Source: Teratosphaeria epicoccoides (taxonomy: Eukaryota > Ascomycota > Dothideomycetes > Mycosphaerellales > Teratosphaeriaceae). From it: 64,000 nt of DNA. The notes under the pieces were generated by a model. That model was not told the DNA's origin. It worked only from the letters and a program-made list of their open reading frames with translations, and searched no databases. Positions 23,783 through 34,236 of the stretch are shown piece after piece (within the stretch, counting starts at the first letter, position 1; each line of letters opens with the position of its first letter). The position numbers and the translations under genes were made by a program. The DNA is taken from NCBI GenBank assembly GCA_021401465.1, contig JADDMT010000022.1, positions 124,001-188,000 on the forward strand, read 5' to 3'.

Positions 23783-24668
23783 GTAGGCTAGCGTGAGATG
23801 ACAGATTAATTAGGGTTTAACTGCAATCTTGTAATAGAGTAATGCTAGTAGTTATACGCGAGCGGTATCGTTTTAGATAGTGACTACACAAGCGCCTTGT
23901 CTAATAGAGTATATGCATAACACTAATTATCTCCTCTGTTCGTATGTACTTGACGACTACTAAATGCTAGTAGTATACTAGCGGTACGTCTACAGCTACT
24001 ACGTTAAGGTCCGACCTATAGATTGCTACTACATGTTTTAAAGCCTTATAATCGACAGAAAACGACTGCTAGTAGTATACTAGCGGCACTCCTACTACGT
24101 CTACGCTATACATCTAAGCCATTAGTAATAGAGGGTATGACTCTATGCATATAAATACTTTACACTTTAGATTTATATATGAAACTACTTAAAATTTAGG
24201 ATTCCTGGCTAAAATAGCACTCGTACTGCCTGCGATTAACAGAATGAGTTAGCTAATAATAACTTCTGCTAGTATACTACTAGCACATCCATTTTCGTCT
24301 ACTCTAGGCCCTCCTTTACTACTACACTCTAATAACACTCGATTCTTCTATTAACCTAAACACTAACCCTAACTACATACGGCCGGCTAACATGATAAAC
24401 CGTCTAAGCGGCAATTAGCTACCTGCGTAGCACGCGTACCTTTATAGTAAGTATTAACATGACTAAATGCTCGGGGGTTAGGTATTTATAGTAATTAACG
24501 CGTCTATAAGCGCTATAGCCTTTATAACATACTACATTAACAATGGCTTTATAGCGCATACTATACTACACAGGCTATAGCAAGGCATTAAAAGGTCATA
24601 GTAGTCATGCCTACTATGTTCCTACCTGTATAGCGGCAAAGTTTTAGCACTTCATTAATCAGAGTACT
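23783..24668. repeat. P1 left region: non-coding with palindromic subterminal repeats
   Basis: No ORF is seen. The 17-base motif GCTAGTAGTATACTAGC occurs at 23966-23982 and 24068-24084, and its reverse complement at 24268-24284. The same motif core recurs in inverted orientation at 28336, 28433, 28527, 28621 and 33431. Subterminal inverted repeats on both sides of a transposase are typical of CACTA-like and related DNA transposons. The exact left terminus is not resolved; G2 copy 2 abuts. Confidence 0.55.
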
Positions 24669-27600
24669 ATGGATCTTAGACCTGACGAGAAATACGCGTC
24701 AGATTCGAACATCTCCTTAGACTTAAACGACAGAGTCGAAACTTAATTAGTAGACAATGTCCTCGCCTACAAGGAGAGGACATTAGTCGACGACGCTACA
24801 GGAGTAGATAGGTAGTATGTTACGAACAAGTAACTAGTTACAGTCGTTAAGCCTGTGTTTAATGAGGCTTACATGTAAGAGAAGGAGATAGTTGTAACAG
24901 CTAGGGCAATCGACAATAATAGTAGTAACATCGACGCGCTTAGTCTCTACGACGACCTAGTAGCATTTACAAGAGACGCTACATCTCTAGATAGACGATA
25001 TAGAGACACGAATAGCAGCTAAGCAGGTAGGCTACATGGCGTCACGAGCGAGTATAGCTCGGCTTTAATCTATATACATGCTAGTAGGCTGTTATCTACT
25101 AGATGCGAGTAACTATACAAGCAGACACCTTTCGGCGTAGGTAGTCTTACAGCAGGCAGGCTAAGCAAAGTGTACGTTAAGCCGCAATCCTACTAAGTTA
25201 GTAATAACCTTAACTAGGTCTGACGAACAGACAGATAAGGAACTTAACGAATAGGGCCATGCCTTCTTCTAAAGTAATGCAGATATAGCATTCGCATACT
25301 AGCTCTTATACAAAGGCATTTCGAGCAACGCTATCGATCGAGTATTCAAGAATCCCCGGCTGCAGAAGATCTACGAACTACTTAGCTTTTACTTAGGCAT
25401 AGAGCTTAAGGACAAGATCTAAGAAGTAAGTGCCTACTAACTACTATTTATTGTAAAGTAGAGTATTATGAACATCGAATTAGAATCTCTATAGTCGACC
25501 TCTAGTGTTAAGACAGTGCCTCTAAGGCACTAGAAAGTCGAAGACATTATGCGCTTTCTTATAGGGCACAAGGGTTTCAGGAATGATCTTATGTACGCGC
25601 CTTATTACCTCGAGACTCTAGATGACCTGCCTAGGCGGATCTATTAGGACATAGCCTCTACAGACTAGTAGTAGGACAAACAGAAAGAGCTTAGAATAGA
25701 CGGAGCAACAATCCTGCTACTAATTCTTGCTAGTAACAAGACATAGGTTACTAATTATCAAGGTAACCTGATCGCATAGCTAGTATACTTGACGATTAGC
25801 AACCTGCCTAGATTAGCTCGTGACTCTAACTATCGACTAGGTAGCGTGCTCCTAGCGATGCTACTAGTAGTTAAAGGTAGAAAAGGAAGCATTAGGGACA
25901 AGCTATACTATCGCTACATGAAGACAATGTTCGACCTTATTACTAAGCTCGCTATAGGCGAGAGCCTTGACGTCTTGTATGCGGATAGCAAGACATAGCG
26001 ATGTTTCCTAAATATCGCGGTATACGTGAGCGACTACTAAGAACAGGTAATAATTACAGGCGTGAAGAATAACCGCTACTACATAATATGTATAATCGAT
26101 CTAGAAAAACGCGAAGACCTCGAAGTAGTTACGCTATAGCGGACACATAAGGACATGTAAATACAAATCATGCTCTAGCGAGTAGCGAAGAAGGACTAGG
26201 GCAGCTACGTGTATAACCTACTAAACTTCGCATTTAGGTACCCTAGCCTAAATATCTACAAGACGCTAATAGTAGACGTGCTCTACTAACTCTTTAAGGG
26301 CGTATTAATATACGTTATAGATTAGACGCGAGATTTGCTTAAGAGTTAACTACCTCTGTCTTCGAAGTAAGCTAGAGCGGTACTCCTACAAGCTAAGAGT
26401 TAGCATAAAGTAGCAAGAAAGAGTAACAAAGGCAAGACTATCGTAGATTATTAACTAGATGTTATTATTAACTGTCGTTTTGTAGTAGTGCCTACATTTA
26501 GGAACCTCTAGGTATTTAGCTAGATGTCTGTAGTAAGCTAATAGACAGGCTAGGAACAGAAGAGTATGCTATAACAGTTACTCCTAGTCTTTATGCTACT
26601 ATTAGAAGAGGCTAAGGCACATAGCGCTATCTAGTTCTTGCGGGCGATAGTAGACTTCTCTTAGTTAGCGTAATATCCTTCACATAATAGCGAAACGCTC
26701 TAGTTTATAGTCCTTACCCTGTTCTAATGTAACTAGTATAAAGAGAGTTTAGGGAGTACCGCATAAGCAAAGGAGAGCTAAGAAAGAAGAAAGCGCAGAC
26801 AGAGCAAGCGGAGGAGCCTAAGATAGTAGACAATGTGTGTAAACTATAAGGGCACTTTAATTTTCCTAAGTTTCATGCCCTTACATACTACGTAGACATG
26901 ATACAGCTCTTCGGTAACGCGCTAGACCTTGACACTAGCTACTTCGAACACAAGCATGTTAAATATGTTAAGAAGCTATTTAAATTGACTAATAAGGAGA
27001 ACAGATAGGAGGACTAAATTATGGAGCACTTCTAGCGAAAGATTACTATGCTTCTATTCTTTGATACTAGCCTAACGTTCTAGCAGCAGACTAAGGCCAA
27101 ATGTTAAGAGGCTTAGGAGTGCGAAGTGCCTTAACTAACAGAGTAGAGGGATGTCGAAGCCTTCCTTAGCTAGCGAAGGCTAAGATCTAGCTAATCGTTA
27201 CTAGGTAGAGACATATAGAGGATAGTTAGTAATGTAGTAGCACACATAGGGCTAGAGGTAGGGCCTTACTTCTGTCATGCTACTACAGTGTTTGTCAGAG
27301 AGTACTAGGCGTCGTCTAATATAACATCAACGTTAAATATAATGAGTCTTGATCCTAACAGGATTAAGAGAAGACCGGATTAGGTCGACGATTTAGAGGT
27401 ATCTTTCTATGCTAGTATATAGTGCTAGAAGATGCATTATAAGGATCCTAACGATCTATCTGCAACTAAGCTAGACGTTGTTAGATGTACACTAAACTAG
27501 CAAGGAATCTAGGACAATAGCCGTAACGACTAGCTCTAGGTCTAGGAGTATGAAGTGCCGCTAGTTACAGACAAAACTACTAGCGTTAATAGACAAATCG

Positions 27601-28169
27601 ACCTAGTAGTTACCTTCGAGGGCTAGCTGCCTGCTCGCCTGTTATATGTCGTAACCTTCTAAGACAAGAAATCGCGCGTCATAGTAGATAGCTATAACTA
27701 TATAATACTAGCACATAATAAATGTCCGACCTATATAGGTGTGTTTGTAGACCTATTCTAGCCGAAGGATCTAGCTAGAAGAGCAGACGATGTTCATAGC
27801 ATGACAGTAATCATAGCGATGCGTTCTAGCCTATAGGAAGGTACTCTGCAAGGTCGCTATATCTACGGGCTTACTAGCGTCTACTATAGCATCTATGTTA
27901 TGCTAACAGACGAATATAATACCTCTAGCTAATGTGACATGTACATTAACAATACTGCTAACTTTAAGACCTATAACTTCATATATAATGCAGACTAGGA
28001 GGAACAAGAGTCTAGGGTAGCAACTAAACATAAGCTACATCGCCTAAATATAGCTAAGGAGCGAAATATTACGGCTACTAGCAAGGAAGGGCCGCTATTG
28101 CTTAAGTGTGGCGTCGCTAGTAGCTCTACTTAGGACTAATCGAGGAGAAACAAACGTAAACGATCGTGA
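24669..28169 (+). pseudogene. Plavaka/KDZ-type DNA transposase (RIP-decayed)
   Basis: The ATG at 24669 opens an acidic N-terminal part, and 3501 bp run to TGA at 28167, with two compensating frame changes (near 25210 and 26800). Recognised segments in order: a LLILASNKT...VYLTISNLP block (25720-25830) with GSVLLAMLLVVKG following; a CFLNIAVYVSDYxEQVIITGVKNNR block (25990-26080), usual for these fungal transposases; and VDVLYQLFKGVLIYVID (26270-26325), where family members have DxLHQLLKG, the His being Tyr here by CAC to TAC. Next come SxxTGxEQK-like (26525-26570), RAIVDFSQLAQYPSHxSET (26643-26700) and FNFPKFHALTYY (26850-26885). The C-terminal domain ends in a basic RRNKRKRS tail. It would cut and paste the element (family knowledge). 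At least 30 in-frame TAG/TAA codons make it inactive. Confidence 0.8.
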
Positions 28170-28423
28170 CATACATAACAAATGCTATACTAGTAAGCTC
28201 GATAAAGGTAGCATGCTATAAGCCCTAGCATAAGCAATACTTCTATAACTAGCGCTACTAGTTCGACTAACTAGAAGAATAAGTACGAGGGTCAGGATGC
28301 TAGATGTACACAAGAAGCAGTCGAGGGTACTAGAAGCATACTACTAGCAGGTTAAATGCTAGCCCTAGACCTGCAGACGTTATGATAAAACTACTAGCAG
28401 TAAATCATAAGAGACGCCTTAAA
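28170..28423. other. Non-coding region 3' of the transposase
   Basis: No ORF. It contains single copies of the CTACTAGCAG motif (28336-28350, 28391) before the tandem array. Confidence 0.45.
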
Positions 28424-28655
28424 GTGCTACAGGTATACTACTAGCACTTTTAATCGCGGCTAGGTCAAGTATGCTGTTACCCTATCTCGCGGAAATACTA
28501 GCGGCAGATAGAAAGAGATGCTACAGGTGCACTACTAGCACCTTTAGTCGCGGCTAGGTCGAGTATGCTGTTACCCTATCTCGCGGATCTAGTAACAGCA
28601 GGTAGAGTAAGGTGCTATAGGTATACTACTAGCACTTTCAAACGCGGCTAGGGTA
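28424..28655. repeat. 94-bp tandem repeat, about 2.5 units
   Basis: Units start at 28424, 28518 and 28612. Each begins GTGCTACAGGTATACTACTA (with variation) and continues through CGCGGCTAGGTCRAGTATGC and CTGTTACCCTATCTCGCGGA; the third unit is cut short after CGCGGCTAGG. Spacing of the ACTACTAGC core is 94 bp each time (28433, 28527, 28621). Likely subterminal repeats bound by the P1 transposase (inference). Confidence 0.75.
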
Positions 28656-28724
28656 GATAGTTTATGCGGTCTGTCGCTAGCTCTAGCCTTAACTAATAGA
28701 GCGCATAGCATCGATAAATCTCAT

Positions 28725-28875
28725 GAAGACTAGGAGGACAAGTCACTATCTAAGAAGGCCAAGTATAACTCTAGTTAGCCGCTTAGCACCCTGTCAGATT
28801 ATAGCAAAATGTGCTAAATAGCTGACTAGAGTTACCCTTAGCCTTCTTTAATAGTAACTCGTCCTCCTAGTCTTC
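28725..28875. repeat. Large inverted repeat (55-bp arms, 41-bp loop)
   Basis: The arm 28725-28779 (starting GAAGACTAGGAGGACAAGT) pairs with 28821-28875 (ending ACTCGTCCTCCTAGTCTTC) with a few mismatches. It could be a foldback element, a hairpin RNA source, or transposon ends brought together. It lies just right of the 94-bp array. Confidence 0.8.
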
Positions 28876-29087
28876 GTCAGATTCATCGGAATCGAGGCAG
28901 GGCCAGAGGATCTGCTACATAGTTGTAATATATAGTAATAGATAGACGTTATGCTAATGTCATACTATTTGTAACCTACGCCTCTACCGCTAGGGCGAGG
29001 TACACTAGACCTAGGGCATCTAGTATTAGCGGCATCCCTTCTACTACCGCTTTAGTTTAAGGAGTATACCTTCATAGTAAGGTTGAT

Positions 29088-29876
29088 ATGCTTAGTCTCT
29101 ACGAGGGCCTAATAGACTACAAAGTGTAGCCTAAGGACGTCGACATCTTACCTGCAATTTCATAAGATGCTAAGAAGAGCAAGATCCTTGTAGATGCTTA
29201 GTAAGTTCTCAAGAAAGTCATGAATTACTGCCTGCTATGGCCGCAAGCAGGTCTTCTACCTAAATGCATAACTACTTATTAGTCATGCCGCAGGATTAGC
29301 AGTTAGTACTACTAGCCGAAAGTCTCTTATCGTATGCACATCTCTCTGCTAGCTAGCGTCTAGGTAGCTAGCTAGCTTATCTACCTCGTACATTTACTAC
29401 CCTTTCTATAGAGCCTTCGCTACCTGTCATTCTAGCGCATGTCTCTCTATGCGCGACAATTCCTGTTTGACTTAATCGAGAGGTATCGTAGCTATAGGCT
29501 TAATGAGGAGAGTGTATAAGAGCTTGACCTAGAAACCCCTCTGCCTAGGAGTAGTACTACTAATCTTGCTATTAAGCTATTCACATGGCGCTATATCGAC
29601 TTTGACCTCTAACGCTACGGTTAAATAGCTAACACGGGTTCTTACTTGCTTGACAAATAAGCTATACAGAGTAGTTAACTAATCTGTTAGCTAGTAGGTC
29701 AGAAAGTCTACGTAGAGAGACACCTTACTTACTACACTAGGCTTAGCAAAGAACGCAAGCATAGATCTCCGCGCCCTCGCTAATTCGTCCTAGCTAGCGA
29801 TTATAGTATACTACGTGATTAGACAGTTAAAGCCAGGACTTAGTAGGGCAGGGTACTAGACATTCTGAATGCATGA
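29088..29876 (+). pseudogene. Unknown ORF in the P1 region, 262 codons
   Basis: From ATG at 29088 one frame can be read to TGA at 29874, with TAG/TAA at about 25 positions that would be Gln/Trp. Readable segments include KKSKILVDA, RMSLYARQFLFDLIERYRSY and LFTWRYIDFDL. The end is basic (LSKERKHRSPRPR) and followed by FVLASDYSILRD. I recognise no domain. It is convergent with the methyltransferase-like relic on the other strand. It could be a second transposon ORF or a captured host gene. Confidence 0.45.
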
Positions 29877-29889
29877 TAGTAATAAGGCC

Positions 29890-30577
29890 TAGTCTCTTAT
29901 AGTGTACTCTCGATAGGCCATAGAAGTAGCCTCGCTTAGTTAGTGCAAAAGTAGCTGCTAGCTAGGAGCAGGCTCCTTCTAATCTAAGATAAGCTAGCTG
30001 TTATTACTAACTAGCTCGCGTAGCTAGCGGATTAGCCCTGAATAGACCTGTAGCTTAAACATCTCTAGCACGCTGTTTGCAAATAATATTTAAAAGCCGT
30101 TAGGGCATCTAGTAGCCTGCTTGATACGGGCTGTAGGGGTACGACTAAGCCTTGCCTAGATGAAGCGCTACAAGTCTACGCTTCCCTAGTAGTCCCGCAT
30201 AGTACTAGAGATTAGTTAGTAACAGTATTGCCTCTAAGGCCTAGCTATAACACATACTACTAGCTCTTACCTAGCATCTTAGCATAGAAGTCTAGGAAGT
30301 ATATACTATCTAGCGTAGCTAGCTTTGCACTCGCTAGGAGGCTAATTAGGCTACCGCTACATGCGACGTCAAGCACCTTGTCTATAGCTTGATACTCTAC
30401 CTAAGGGGCGTAGTTAACGAGATCCTCGTAGGCATCAAAGTCCGGATATGCCTTCTGTAGCATGACGGCGGCTTCTGATGCCTAGACAGTATCGGGGACG
30501 TAGTTAGCTGCAAACTTAGCGTGCTTAGAACCTACACTAATCGCTAGCTCTAGGTATAGGGTCAGATTAGTTAACAT
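29890..30577 (-). pseudogene. Class I SAM-dependent methyltransferase-like relic
   Basis: A minus-strand frame opens with ATG at 30577. It contains VEYQAIDKVLDVACSGSLIS, resembling motif I (LDxACGSGxxS with the Gly-Ser order disturbed), then IYFLDFYAKMLGKSQQY, which fits the motif II region (xGLDFSxxML). After a frame change near 30060, SNNSWLILDWKEPAPS resembles the post-motif III 'PGGxLxxxDxxEPA' segment. Glycines and a Trp have been lost in a RIP-like way. The left end is approximate. No substrate can be named. Such an enzyme is not a normal retroelement or Plavaka component, so this may be captured cargo. Confidence 0.45.
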
Positions 30578-31427
30578 AGTAGGTTTAGAATCTACTAGCG
30601 CGTTAGTACATAGTCTTGTCATACAAGCATATAATGCTTACATGCTATAGTGTTGTTAGTATACTAGTATCTGTATAGATGCTAAAGAAGAAGCCGAGTA
30701 CTAGATAAGGTAGTTATTTAAAAGAAAGAAGTTTAAAGTACTTAGCTTCTTTTGTATTTTAGTAGCTATAGGTTATATGCTCTACATAGTCGCTAACCGC
30801 ACACGTTACATTATCACATTATTAGCTTCTGCCTAAGAAATGACCAGAAATAGAAGGCACATGACGCTACTACCTAAAAAATGGCTAGAAACAGAAGGCA
30901 CGTGACGCTATCACAGATTCGGTTAAATATTACATACTGCTACCTAGGCACATGACTAAATGAAGAAGGCACAATATTAGGCAATTCTGCCTTAAAAGGC
31001 AGTAAAAAATGATCCTCGTAGTTACGACCTACTAACCTTATCTACTACTATACGGAGGCATTAGGAATAGTAGCGACTACGACATAGTTATACTAACGCT
31101 AGCTTAACAGCGGCATATGCACTTAGCAGATACAGCTAGATAGGATAGATGTCGCCATAGTTGCTACTTCTTTATTAAGAGTGCATAACTACCTACATGT
31201 AGCACATAGTAGCAGGTAGTAGCTAACTAATCTAGACGGCAGTTATAACGGCCTCATGTGCGCTAGCTAGGCAGTAGCACATGCACTTAGTAGCAAGAGA
31301 TATCTATATCTACTACTACTCTTCTACTTTAACTCTTTACTAATTACATTAACTAACTTCAAAGACTTGCCTAATATACATAAGTAGTAGCAACATTAAT
31401 TAACCCTCTATCTTACTATTCAAGATA
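30578..31427. other. Non-coding stretch with short direct repeats
   Basis: No ORF found. Two near-identical 30-bp segments (ATGRCYAGAAAYAGAAGGCAC followed by RTGACGCTA) occur at about 30840-30910, and a third partial one near 30950. It probably holds the divergent upstream regions of the methyltransferase-like and MYND relics. Confidence 0.4.
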
Positions 31428-32411
31428 ATGGCTAGCATAGTCGCTTAATGCGCTAATTGTAGCATCGACAGCCTGCTCAAGAAGTGCCCATGTCAGGTAG
31501 TAGCCTACTACAGCAAGAATTGCTAGATAATCGACTAGCACGACAACTACAAGGACAGCTACGCTAAGCAGCTAACCTAGAATAGGAATTAGTATGTAGT
31601 TAACCCTAAGATATGACGACTAGTTACTAACTTCATGTTTACTAGACGCGTCAAAATCCTGTTGTTTAAGAAGATCTTTAAAGGGGAGGACATAGCGAGT
31701 CGCGTGACAAGGGAGCGGGCTAATAGTATACTACCCTTAATTACAGACAAGGTGTTTAAAGTGCTACTTACTAGACCGCTAGGTACACATAAGCTTTTCT
31801 TTAGCAGGCTAACTGTCGTCAGTTATAATGGGACCCCTAACGCCCCTTAGATGAGTTTTAGGGGGGTCCGTGTGTTTAGGAGCAAAAGGAATAGGAAGGT
31901 CGTCTTCATTGTGATAAAGAGAGAAGACGCTAATTAGTCAGGCTAAAAGAAGGTCAATGTCGAGTACAAGACAGAAGACTAGTATACCTAGGCATTCTAC
32001 TAAGGCCTGTAGAATACATATAACATGGAGCTATTATACGACAAGTTCTCTCTACGGTTTAGACAGCGTCTATAGGGCGAGTCTAGCGACGTCGTTACAG
32101 GAGCCCGCAACAACTTGGCTACTTTGAATAGCATAATAAACAAGCCGTTTATCGTCTAGTACTACATGTAGAGGAACGAGATGTACTAACAAGTGCATAT
32201 GTACATCTTGACACATGTTTCTAAGGCTATAGTATGCTAGTAAGCAGGTAGGCGTAGAGACATAGTAGTGTTCTAAAGGGGGGTCTAGCCATGTTTCCTG
32301 AAGTCTAGCGAGCTAGCGGAGATAGTATTACTTATAGGTTACTTGTTTCTTAGCTCCTATGAGACTAGCATGCTAGTAAGAGCTATAGTCCCTATTAATT
32401 TAATATGGTAA
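31428..32411 (+). pseudogene. MYND-type zinc-finger protein relic
   Basis: The ATG at 31428 opens a single frame of 984 bp to TAA at 32409. Residues about 9-50 form a MYND finger: CANC, eight residues, CPC, then AYYSKNCQIIDWHDNYKDSYAK. The usual YCSxxCQxxDWxxHKxxC has lost one Cys, one His and one Cys to Tyr, each explained by TGC or CAC to TAC. The rest (LFKKIFKGEDIASRV, SFRGVRVFRSKRNRKVVF and others) is a hydrophilic body without a domain I recognise. An 18-codon upstream spacer and an ATAATGGC start context look normal. It resembles fungal host MYND proteins of unknown function and is likely captured or stranded host DNA, heavily RIPped. Confidence 0.68.
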
Positions 32412-32578
32412 TAGCAGGTAGATGTGATTCAATAGTAGCATATTTTAGTCGTAGTAGCTGCTTAGCTACTACTAACATAGCAGGTAGGTATGTATGTATT
32501 TACTAGAATTTAGATAACATTAATGCGGACATCTGTAGTTTCGTGTAGTCTAAGCAGTTCGTACTCTGCATGACTATT

Positions 32579-32917
32579 ATGGCTACTCGGCTGCCTCGAC
32601 TTCGGTTTCTAGCAGTTAAGAAGTATGAGGGAATGTTAGAGAGCATAGAGGTCGAAGACAAGATCGTCGAATAGTTTGCGGACTAGATGCGCCTCCTAGC
32701 GTATAAGGAAAGGCATAGGAGGATGTAGACGACTTACAAGCTACAGCTGTTAACTATAGAAGGCTTTAGAGACTACCTACGGCGTAGAGACAGCAGCGTA
32801 GTAGCTAGTACGGTAAACGAGCTATGTAAGGGAGATAGTAGTCTAAAGACAAGTTTCATTTATAAGTATTATGGTAGGAAGAAGGGAGTAGTTAGCAACC
32901 TTTCTACCCTGTTATGA
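32579..32917 (+). pseudogene. Small ORF of 112 codons, unknown
   Basis: ATG at 32579 to TGA at 32915 in one frame with only three internal TAGs. It encodes a charged, probably helical protein (RLPRLRFLAVKKYEGMLESI, then EVEDKIVE; later FRDYLRRRDSS and YKYYGRKKG). It may be a separate gene or the last exon of the MYND gene; no clear splice sites are seen. Confidence 0.4.
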
Positions 32918-33522
32918 GGGGGGCTTACGTAGATTGTAGTATAGGCTATAGTAATAGTGCGGATAACATAGGAATAAGATGTAGATAGCCTAGGGGTCTG
33001 TTTTAATTGTTTATTCGGCAGTAGACAAAAAGGTGTATTTTGTGACAAACAAGCTAAGCTCGTGAGTTAAGAGGGCCTGTATTTAATATCGACACCCTAA
33101 GAACAATGCTGTTTCCTGTTCTATTAGCCTATCATAGACTACGTATTAGAATAGTAGCTAATTACTACAGGCAAGCGGCTATAGTAGTGCATGTTCTAAC
33201 TACTACATATCGCTAACACTTAGTAGTGATGCCTGTTGCCAAATCGTAGGGCTAGGAGTAGGGCTAAGTAGACGTACATGTTAGAGGAGCGTACAAGTGT
33301 AGGTAAGTAGCGATTAAGTGAAAATCCCTTAAATAAGCATGCCTATGAGTAGGCATAAGTAGGAAGGCTAACTAGCCCGTAAATTGAGTGGCTAGGAGTA
33401 GGGCCGAGTAGGCCGAGCTAGTAAGATACTACTAGTATACTACTAGCACTTACTTAGCTAACTCGGCTCTACCTAGTCTACTCTTTGTACTTCGTACTAC
33501 TTAGGGGTTAGGTTTTCGAGAT
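32918..33522. repeat. P1 right region: non-coding, with a large hairpin
   Basis: No ORF. At 33397-33425 and 33449-33484 two imperfect inverted arms (GAGTAGG...CCGAGCTAGTAAG against CTTACTTAGCTAACTCGG...CTACTC) enclose the subterminal motif ACTAGTATACTACTAGC at 33431-33447. The first arm has a partial direct copy near 33251. A P1 terminus probably lies between here and 33522, where an LTR-like sequence starts. Confidence 0.5.
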
Positions 33523-33600
33523 GCAGATAGTCCTTCTCTCCTCTATTGTACTTGTTAAATACTACATGAACCCCTGTATATATGCTGTTTACCTATGACA
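33523..33600. repeat. LTR-like end, 78 bp (shared with 47303-47379)
   Basis: GCAGATAGTCCTTCTCTC through GTTTACCTATGACA matches 47303-47379 closely; both copies end in TATRACA and then pass into unrelated sequence. This looks like the terminal part of an LTR from a further, otherwise missing retroelement, cut on its left by the P1 region. Confidence 0.55.
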
Positions 33601-33827
33601 GTACCAAAGTATAGGCATAGCTTAGAAAGCTGCTTTAAGTTTAAAGAAAGCCTTACTCTAAGCCTCCTCCTAAGGCACTATCCCTAGCTTTTTACTTTAA
33701 ACCGCACCCTTTACGAGGGCCATGAGAGGAGCCACGATCTTCGAATAGGACCGTATAAATCTGCAATAGAAGTTAGTAAATACTAGGAACACCTATACTT
33801 CTTAGAGGGTAGTTAGCTATAGCTACT
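33601..33827 (-). pseudogene. G2 copy 5 pol fragment, 3' piece
   Basis: Matches 10405-10640 of copy 1 (RT/RNase H boundary), minus strand. It continues at 41993 across G2 copy 3; the shared CTACT is the target-site duplication. Confidence 0.85.
33823..33827. repeat. Target-site duplication of G2 copy 3 (left), CTACT
   Basis: Repeated at 41993-41997. Confidence 0.88.
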
Positions 33828-34187
33828 TGATACGGTTGATACTAGGGGGCCATTAGAACTACATAGGTTCTAATGCCCGCCCTTAGCATGCAGTGACCCT
33901 ACTACATATAGCAAGGGGGTCCTTCGTACATACGTTAGCTCGTATGTCGTCTAAGTAGGATTAGTTATCGACGTAGGATGCCCCTATGTCGCTAACCTTA
34001 CGGTACCCCTGCAGGGTTAGGCTCAGACATGCTTTCCCTAATTAAGGAGCGTCAGGGGTTATAAGCACCCTTAGCGCTACCTCTGCAATAAGCAGAAAGC
34101 AGCGCTGTCTTGTACCTACTAAAAGGTCGGATTACTCTGTCATACTACGAGATATTTCTATATTATATAGCATATACATCTATATTA
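33828..34187 (+). repeat. G2 copy 3 5' LTR (360 bp)
   Basis: TGATACGGTTGATACTAGGG ... ACATCTATATTA, short subtype. A possible TATA-like GGTTATAAGC lies near 34057 upstream of the leader. The gag ATG is 50 bp past the LTR. Confidence 0.92.
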
Positions 34188-34236
34188 GTTCTGCTTTCTC
34201 CCCCCTACTTTGCAGTCTAGCAGAGAATACTACGAT

